Below are positions 59,623 through 64,000 of a stretch of 64,000 nt of DNA, piece after piece. Position 1 is the stretch's first letter. The number at the start of each line of letters is the position of its first letter. The notes beneath the pieces were generated by a model. It had not been told where the DNA came from and did no database searches. It worked only from the letters and a program-made list of their open reading frames with translations. Source of the stretch: Catonella sp963545085 (GTDB taxonomy: Bacteria; Bacillota; Clostridia; Lachnospirales; Lachnospiraceae); NCBI GenBank assembly GCA_963545085.1, contig CAUUHV010000001.1, forward strand, positions 124,001-188,000. The letters are read 5' to 3'. The position numbers and the translations under genes are program-made.

Positions 59623-60576
59623 ATGAAAAAAAGAGGGATTATTATAGGAACTGTCGGAGCGGGGCTTGTAATTGCGGTTGCGGCGGGACTTGTGGGATAT
59701 TTTTATGAATCTGCAATATCAAGAAATCCGAAGCTGATAAAGAAAGGAAAGGAGTGGCATTACTCCGATGACCCGGAAAAGCAGGAGGCTTATGAGAAAG
59801 CTAAAGCCTGGGTTGACGGTATCAAAAAAGAGGAACTTGAAATATGCTCGTTTGATGGGCTCAGACTTCACGGAACCTTTATACCCGCAAAAAATTATAC
59901 GGCTACTACGGTAGTGCTTGTACACGGATACAGAGTAGGCTGGTTTAAAGATTTCGGACTTATGTTAAAATTTTATCATGAGTTCGGAGTGAATATTCTG
60001 TTGCCTGATGACCGAGGACACGGTGAAAGTGAAGGAAGTTATATAGGTTTCGGTTGGCATGATCATTTTGACGTGGAAAAGTGGGTGGAATATCTTTTGG
60101 TAAGATTCGGAGAAAATTCAAATATTTTTCTGCACGGCGTTTCTATGGGTGCCGCTACCGTAATGATAGCGTCCGGAGATGACCTTCCGCCGCAAGTAAA
60201 GGGAATAATAGAAGACTGCGGCTACTCCACTTTGGACAGACAGCTTAAGTATAATCTTACCAAAGGAAAAAATATTCCGGTGTCACCGCTTATAAATGCG
60301 GTAAGCAAAGTTGCGAGTAAAAAAGTCGGATATAAGTTCAGCGACTGCGATTCGATTAAAGCCCTTAAAAAGACTGCGCTTCCTTATTTATTTATTCACG
60401 GGGATAAGGACAGGTTCGTGCCTACCGAAATGGTATATGAAAATTATGACGCCTGCGCAAGCGAGGATAAGGAGATTGTTTTAATAGAGGGAGCGAAGCA
60501 CGCCGAAAGCTATTATGTGGATAATAAGACCTATGAAAAGGCGGTAGTTGATTTTATAACTGACCATATGGCGTGA
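59623..60576 (+). CDS. Membrane-anchored alpha/beta hydrolase
   Basis: 317 residues. An N-terminal signal-anchor (IIGTVGAGLVIAVAAGLVGYF) is followed by an alpha/beta hydrolase. The oxyanion region is VVLVHGYRVGWFKDF, the nucleophile elbow GVSMGAA gives the Ser, the Asp lies in HGDKDRFVP and the His in GAKHAESY. Related to the YqkD/BEM46 group. Substrate unknown. Start ATG 59623 with GAGG upstream. Confidence 0.88.
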   Translation: MKKRGIIIGTVGAGLVIAVAAGLVGYFYESAISRNPKLIKKGKEWHYSDDPEKQEAYEKAKAWVDGIKKEELEICSFDGLRLHGTFIPAKNYTATTVVLVHGYRVGWFKDFGLMLKFYHEFGVNILLPDDRGHGESEGSYIGFGWHDHFDVEKWVEYLLVRFGENSNIFLHGVSMGAATVMIASGDDLPPQVKGIIEDCGYSTLDRQLKYNLTKGKNIPVSPLINAVSKVASKKVGYKFSDCDSIKALKKTALPYLFIHGDKDRFVPTEMVYENYDACASEDKEIVLIEGAKHAESYYVDNKTYEKAVVDFITDHMA

Positions 60577-60588
60577 TTGGAGTGTTAA

Positions 60589-61653
60589 ATGAAAAAGATA
60601 GTTCTTACAGGCGGAGGAACGGCAGGGCATGTTACTCCCAATATTGCCCTTATACCGGAGCTTCAAAAAGAAGGTTATGAGGTTAGCTACATAGGCTCTC
60701 ATGACGGAATGGAAAGAAAGTTAATAGAGTGTCTCGGCATAGATTACGTGGGAATTTCATCGGGAAAGTTAAGAAGATATTTCAGCCTTAGAAATTTTAC
60801 GGATCCTTTCAGGGTAATAAAGGGCTTCGGTGAGGCGGTATCGGCGTTAAAAAGAATAAAACCGAATGTGATTTTTTCAAAAGGCGGATTTGTTACGGTT
60901 CCGGTTGTATTTGCGGCAAAAAGACTCGGAATTCCGGTTATCATACATGAATCGGATATTTCGCCGGGGCTTGCGAATAAACTTTGTATTCCGGCATCAA
61001 AATTTGTATGCGCGAATTTTCCGGAAGCCCTGAATTATCTTCCGAAAGAAAAGGCGGTACTTACGGGAACACCTATAAGAAAAGAGCTTTTTCTCGGAAA
61101 TAGGGAAAAGGGGCTTGAATTTTGCGGATTTTCAGGAAATAAGCCGGTACTTTTGGTAATCGGAGGGAGCCTCGGCGCTTTGGCGGTAAATAAGGTTTTA
61201 AGAAAAATTTTGCCTGAGCTTAACGGGAAATTTGATGTTATACATATCTGCGGAAAAGGAAAGACGGAAGAAGAGTTGAACGGGACTGAAGGATATGTTC
61301 AGTTTGAGTATGTCGGAAGTGAGTTAAGGGATATTTTTGCCGCTTCGGATATAGCGCTCTCAAGGGCGGGAGCAAACGCTATCTGTGAGCTTTTAGCCCT
61401 AAGACTTCCCAACCTTTTAATACCTCTGCCTGCAGCGTCAAGCAGAGGAGATCAAATCTTAAACGCGGAATCGTTTAAAAAACAGGGATTCTCCGAAGTC
61501 CTTATGGAAGAGAACCTTACCGAAGTAACCATGCTTAAGAATATAAATGATTTATATAATAATCGTGAAAAGTATATAGAGAAAATGAAACAGAGCTCTC
61601 AGGCGGATTCCATAAAGCTTATAACGGAGCTTATTAAGAGAGCAGAGAGTTAA
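60589..61653 (+). CDS. murG: UDP-GlcNAc--lipid II precursor transferase MurG
   Basis: Adds GlcNAc to lipid I to make lipid II, at the inner membrane face. N-terminal loop LTGGGTAGHVTPNIALI, the GGFVTVPVV and HESDISPGLANK motifs, LVIGGSLGA and the donor-site SRAGANAICELLAL are present. 354 residues. It stands outside the usual dcw cluster, as in several Clostridia. It starts 12 bases after the hydrolase; its end overlaps the convergent HIT gene by 20 bases. Confidence 0.95.
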   Translation: MKKIVLTGGGTAGHVTPNIALIPELQKEGYEVSYIGSHDGMERKLIECLGIDYVGISSGKLRRYFSLRNFTDPFRVIKGFGEAVSALKRIKPNVIFSKGGFVTVPVVFAAKRLGIPVIIHESDISPGLANKLCIPASKFVCANFPEALNYLPKEKAVLTGTPIRKELFLGNREKGLEFCGFSGNKPVLLVIGGSLGALAVNKVLRKILPELNGKFDVIHICGKGKTEEELNGTEGYVQFEYVGSELRDIFAASDIALSRAGANAICELLALRLPNLLIPLPAASSRGDQILNAESFKKQGFSEVLMEENLTEVTMLKNINDLYNNREKYIEKMKQSSQADSIKLITELIKRAES

Positions 61654-62053
61654 TTTTATCCGCGAGCAGGGCGGCTTCTCCGTCCTCATAGTTACCCTGT
61701 TTCCATGAAATATTGCAGGAGTCGTTTTTAAATCGGGGTATTACATGGACATGGAAATGAAATACTGTCTGTCCCGCCGCCTCTCCGTTATTTTGAAGAA
61801 TATTTATTCCATCGCAGTTTAAGGATTGTTTTAAAGCCGCGGCAATTTTTTTTGCAAGCAGAAAGGCACGACTTATAAATTCATCGTCAAGCTCAAACAC
61901 ATCGGCGGCATGAGTTTTGGGAAGGATTATAACGTGTCCCTTATTTGCGGGGGAAACGTCCATTATCGCCTTTAAATATTTGTCTTCATAAACGGTGGAA
62001 GCAGGTATGCTTCCATCAGCCAATTTACAAAAAATGCAGGTTGTATCTTTCAT
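61634..62053 (-). CDS. HIT family nucleotide-binding protein
   Basis: 139 residues. N-terminal CIFCKLADGSIP with a zinc-type Cys pair, and the histidine triad HFHVHVIPR. Bacterial HIT proteins hydrolyse nucleoside phosphoramidates or dinucleoside polyphosphates. A strong AAGGAG site precedes the ATG. Its leader can fold (62091-62153). Confidence 0.92.
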   Translation of the reverse strand: MKDTTCIFCKLADGSIPASTVYEDKYLKAIMDVSPANKGHVIILPKTHAADVFELDDEFISRAFLLAKKIAAALKQSLNCDGINILQNNGEAAGQTVFHFHVHVIPRFKNDSCNISWKQGNYEDGEAALLADKINSLLS

Positions 62054-62090
62054 AGAAATTCTCCTTGTATAGTGAAATTTTTACGCCGCA

Positions 62091-62165
62091 GGTCACGGTA
62101 ATGCTCGGTTTGCAAGCGATCCGTGATCTATGGTGGTGATTATCATCACCACCTCCCGTACCGAG
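62091..62165 (-). promoter_or_regulatory. Structured region upstream of the HIT gene
   Basis: Perfect 9-bp hairpin GGTGGTGAT / ATCACCACC (62132-62140 with 62145-62153). TCACGG at 62093-62098 pairs with CCGTGA at 62121-62126. CTCGGT (62104-62109) pairs with ACCGAG (62160-62165). The last two pairings interleave, so they form a pseudoknot or exclude each other. A minus-strand TATAAT at 62166-62171 has TTGACA 21 bases away, longer than optimal. Confidence 0.4.
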
Positions 62166-62166
62166 A

Positions 62167-63159
62167 TTATATCTTATGAAACTGAAATATAGTGTCAAAC
62201 ATTCTTAATGTTTTAAAATTACCCTTTGCAGCCAGCTCTCCCGACATAAAAGCTCTTTGGAAGGTCATTTTTCCGGCGGTTATATTATTAAGTACTTCGC
62301 TTGTGGTTCTTGCCGAAACATCAGCCTCCTTAGATTCTCCGTAATAACATTTCAAATTTTCTCCATCCACCTCTACCGAGAAAAATCTTAAGATGTCGGA
62401 AAGCTCTATCGAGTAGCTTGCTTTAAAGTCGGCAGTCGGCTTGAAATGAGTTCTGAAGCTTTTAATAAGCTCATTGTCGTCGGCATCGCTGCCGAGCATT
62501 TCTCTGAACATTTGAGAAAGCTCCTCTATATCCTCTTTCTGCTTTTTGACATAGCTGTCATTTGAAACATAAACGGAAAGCTGCTCGCTCTCCTGAGGAG
62601 TTAAAGGAAGATTGTTTCCTGTTTCCAAATTATTTCTCAGTATTTTCTCGCTGGACGGGAAAACTGTCATTTTTTGGTTTATAGCCCTATATAAATCTTC
62701 CGTAATTCTTTCTATTCTCTTTGCAAACTGTCCATTAAGCTCAAAGTCGGTATGGTCATCAACGTATGAACTTATTCCCGGACAGATATAACCGCCCAGA
62801 ATTTTCCATGCTCTTGTAAGATTGTAATAGCTTTCTTCCTCCCCGAAAGCCGTCGCGGTAACTACAGGCATCATAAACATTCCGTTTATTTTATCCTTAT
62901 CCCCGTAAAGCCAGCACGCGTCTAAAAATTGCAGCATATATCCGCCCATTCCGAACCACTCGAGACTGGAAGCTAAAATTATTCCGTCAGCGTCTTTAAG
63001 AGTTTTAGGAAGCATGCTGATACTGTTTTTTTCCTCATAAAGATTGTAGCGCTTCACCTGTACTCTCAATTCGGATAACACATCGGTTATCTTATCACAG
63101 ATATAAAGAGTGGGATCTTCAATAAGTCCCCTGCCTCCGTAGTATATATGTATTATCAT
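62167..63159 (-). CDS. Flavodoxin-like/SCP2 two-domain protein
   Basis: 330 residues. The N-terminal half reads as a flavodoxin/NAD(P)H-dependent reductase fold (IIHIYYGGRG, DGIILASSLEWFGMGGYMLQFLD). The C-terminal 110 residues (FKASYSIELSDILRFFSVEV to VLNNITAGKMTFQRAFMSGELAAKG) match the SCP2 sterol-carrier fold, which binds hydrophobic ligands. The conserved TMTFQRA-type end is typical of that family. A redox step on a lipid-like ligand is possible, but no substrate is known. Confidence 0.72.
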   Translation of the reverse strand: MIIHIYYGGRGLIEDPTLYICDKITDVLSELRVQVKRYNLYEEKNSISMLPKTLKDADGIILASSLEWFGMGGYMLQFLDACWLYGDKDKINGMFMMPVVTATAFGEEESYYNLTRAWKILGGYICPGISSYVDDHTDFELNGQFAKRIERITEDLYRAINQKMTVFPSSEKILRNNLETGNNLPLTPQESEQLSVYVSNDSYVKKQKEDIEELSQMFREMLGSDADDNELIKSFRTHFKPTADFKASYSIELSDILRFFSVEVDGENLKCYYGESKEADVSARTTSEVLNNITAGKMTFQRAFMSGELAAKGNFKTLRMFDTIFQFHKI

Positions 63160-63217
63160 AAAATCTCCTGATTATGTAGTTTTTTAAACGATTCCGACAA
63201 AAAATATTTATACAGTT

Positions 63218-63865
63218 TTACAGCTTTCGGTCTGAACCGTAATCATTATTGTAAGTTTTCCTGCCGGAGGAAATAATCAGACCTATTATAAGTCCGGCTA
63301 AAAATCCTCCCAAATGAGCCGAATTATCGGTGTAGCTGTCTTTGAAGCCCGCATATAGACTGAATATTGTAAAGGCAATCAGTTGAGTCCTTGATAAGCT
63401 CTTTAACTTATGGTGATTTTTTATTACCGCCGCGACAGCTCCGCCGATCAGGGCAAAAATAGCACCCGACGCGCCTATTGATGAAATATTATACCCTAAA
63501 TTCATATTATAAGCCATAGATGCAAGGCTTGCAAGGACACCGCCGATAAAATAAATGAGCAGAAAATGCATTTTACCCTCACAGGCTTCATATCTTCCTC
63601 CTATAACGAAGAGTATAAGCATATTATTCATAAGATGCTTTATATCGGCGTGAAGAAAAATTGAAGTTATAAGTCTGTAATATTCCCCGTATGTCCTGAT
63701 TTCGGTCCATGAATTTGCGCCGAGAGAAATGAAATCATATCCGTTCTGTAAAAGAAAAATATTGAAAATAATGTAAATTAAAATGTTTACGGCAATAAGC
63801 CCTACAGTAACGGGAAGAACTTGAAACGGTGAGTCGTTTTTTGTTTCGCGTTCGGTATATTCCAT
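63218..63865 (-). CDS. Rhomboid family intramembrane serine protease
   Basis: Cuts membrane proteins within the bilayer. 215 residues, six helices. The nucleophile is in SIGASGAIFALIGG, the catalytic His in NSAHLGGFLAGLI, and the HAxxxHLxxNM motif (HADIKHLMNNM) is present. The start is ATG 63865 with GGAGG six bases upstream; an in-frame ATG at 63886 adds seven residues and lacks a good site. Confidence 0.92.
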   Translation of the reverse strand: MEYTERETKNDSPFQVLPVTVGLIAVNILIYIIFNIFLLQNGYDFISLGANSWTEIRTYGEYYRLITSIFLHADIKHLMNNMLILFVIGGRYEACEGKMHFLLIYFIGGVLASLASMAYNMNLGYNISSIGASGAIFALIGGAVAAVIKNHHKLKSLSRTQLIAFTIFSLYAGFKDSYTDNSAHLGGFLAGLIIGLIISSGRKTYNNDYGSDRKL

Positions 63866-63926
63866 AGAATTCCTCCGTATTTTCACCGCAATAGCGAATG
63901 TTTAAGAAAAAGTACAGGATTGTTCT

Positions 63927-63955
63927 TTGACTTAGCGGTGCTTTAGTGATATATT
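63927..63955 (+). promoter_or_regulatory. Promoter of a rightward gene beyond the window
   Basis: TTGACT (63927-63932), a 17-base spacer, TATATT (63950-63955). It points off the right edge. Confidence 0.6.
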
Positions 63956-64000
63956 ATTACAATTAAACGGAATAAGCAATTTGTTTTAGCTTTAACTTAT

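Noticed and set aside
59481..59708. 75-residue plus-strand frame with several cysteines between the FHA gene and the hydrolase
   Set aside because: It overlaps the end of the FHA gene and the first 86 bases of the hydrolase in another frame, has no ribosome site and reads like a shadow of the signal-anchor coding region.
1..64000. tRNA genes, CRISPR arrays and intact insertion sequences
   Set aside because: No T-loop-like sequence in a cloverleaf context, no regularly spaced repeats and no transposase frame were found on reading both strands.

Overview
The window is a stretch of chromosome from a Gram-positive, moderately AT-rich member of the Clostridia, most likely a motile Lachnospiraceae. 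Pointers are strong AGGAGG-type ribosome sites with frequent TTG starts, the Bacillus/Clostridium gene cluster yaaO-yaaR-holB-ricT-trmN6-rsmI-abrB, a clostridial suf order (C-B-D-S-U), flagellin with FliS, and a Tad pilus locus with a DUF5702-type component. Genus cannot be named from the sequence alone. No tRNA, rRNA, CRISPR array or intact insertion sequence was seen.

Layout. 1-1.6 kb: 3' part of a chemoreceptor cut by the window edge. 1.8-3.1 kb: dinB with a LexA-type box over its -35. 3.1-4.2 kb: a decayed prophage scrap followed by what reads as a complete Fst/par-like type I toxin-antitoxin locus, with a 37-residue membrane toxin on the minus strand and a convergent small RNA on the plus strand sharing a terminator and a direct repeat. 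4.5-10.6 kb: maf, greA, serine hydrolase, lipoprotein, GNAT-like protein, an Rrf2 regulator with three cysteines, a membrane protein and an aldo-keto reductase. 10.6-12.1 kb (minus): spermidine-synthase-like protein and a DUF975 membrane protein. 12.2-17.8 kb: GIY-YIG protein, a two-component system, a diguanylate cyclase and an M18 aminopeptidase. 18.1-24.3 kb: flagellar block (953-residue DUF6240-like protein, flagellin, FliS, membrane-anchored Ig-like protein). 24.4-33.4 kb: metG, rsmA, proB, gdpP, rplI, dnaB, a divergent PAP2 protein and an HPr-like protein without the catalytic histidine. 33.4-35.1 kb (minus): three small genes. 35.3-41.7 kb: the yaa/holB cluster. 42.1-44.1 kb: a second chemoreceptor. 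44.5-49.5 kb: suf iron-sulfur assembly operon with a strong promoter and a palindrome over its start site. 49.7 kb: a 52-residue acidic protein. 50.2-59.5 kb: Tad/Flp pilus operon. 59.6-63.9 kb: alpha/beta hydrolase, murG, HIT protein, flavodoxin-SCP2 protein and a rhomboid protease.

How it fits together. Two surface machines dominate: flagella, with two chemoreceptors, and Tad pili. The Tad set has an ATPase, two inner-membrane platform proteins, a short prepilin peptidase, one Flp-like pilin and three pseudopilin-type proteins, closed by an FHA protein. Fe-S assembly is probably governed by an Rrf2 protein, for which a candidate lies about 35 kb away. Second-messenger turnover is represented by a GGDEF cyclase (c-di-GMP) and GdpP (c-di-AMP).

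Most notable: the type I toxin-antitoxin locus at 3.94-4.22 kb, whose toxin is too short for standard ORF calling; the HPr-like protein that keeps Ser46 but has lost His15, with a structured leader; a TadE-type pseudopilin fused to two Cys-rich modules; and a TadC-type protein carrying a large extracytoplasmic insertion.
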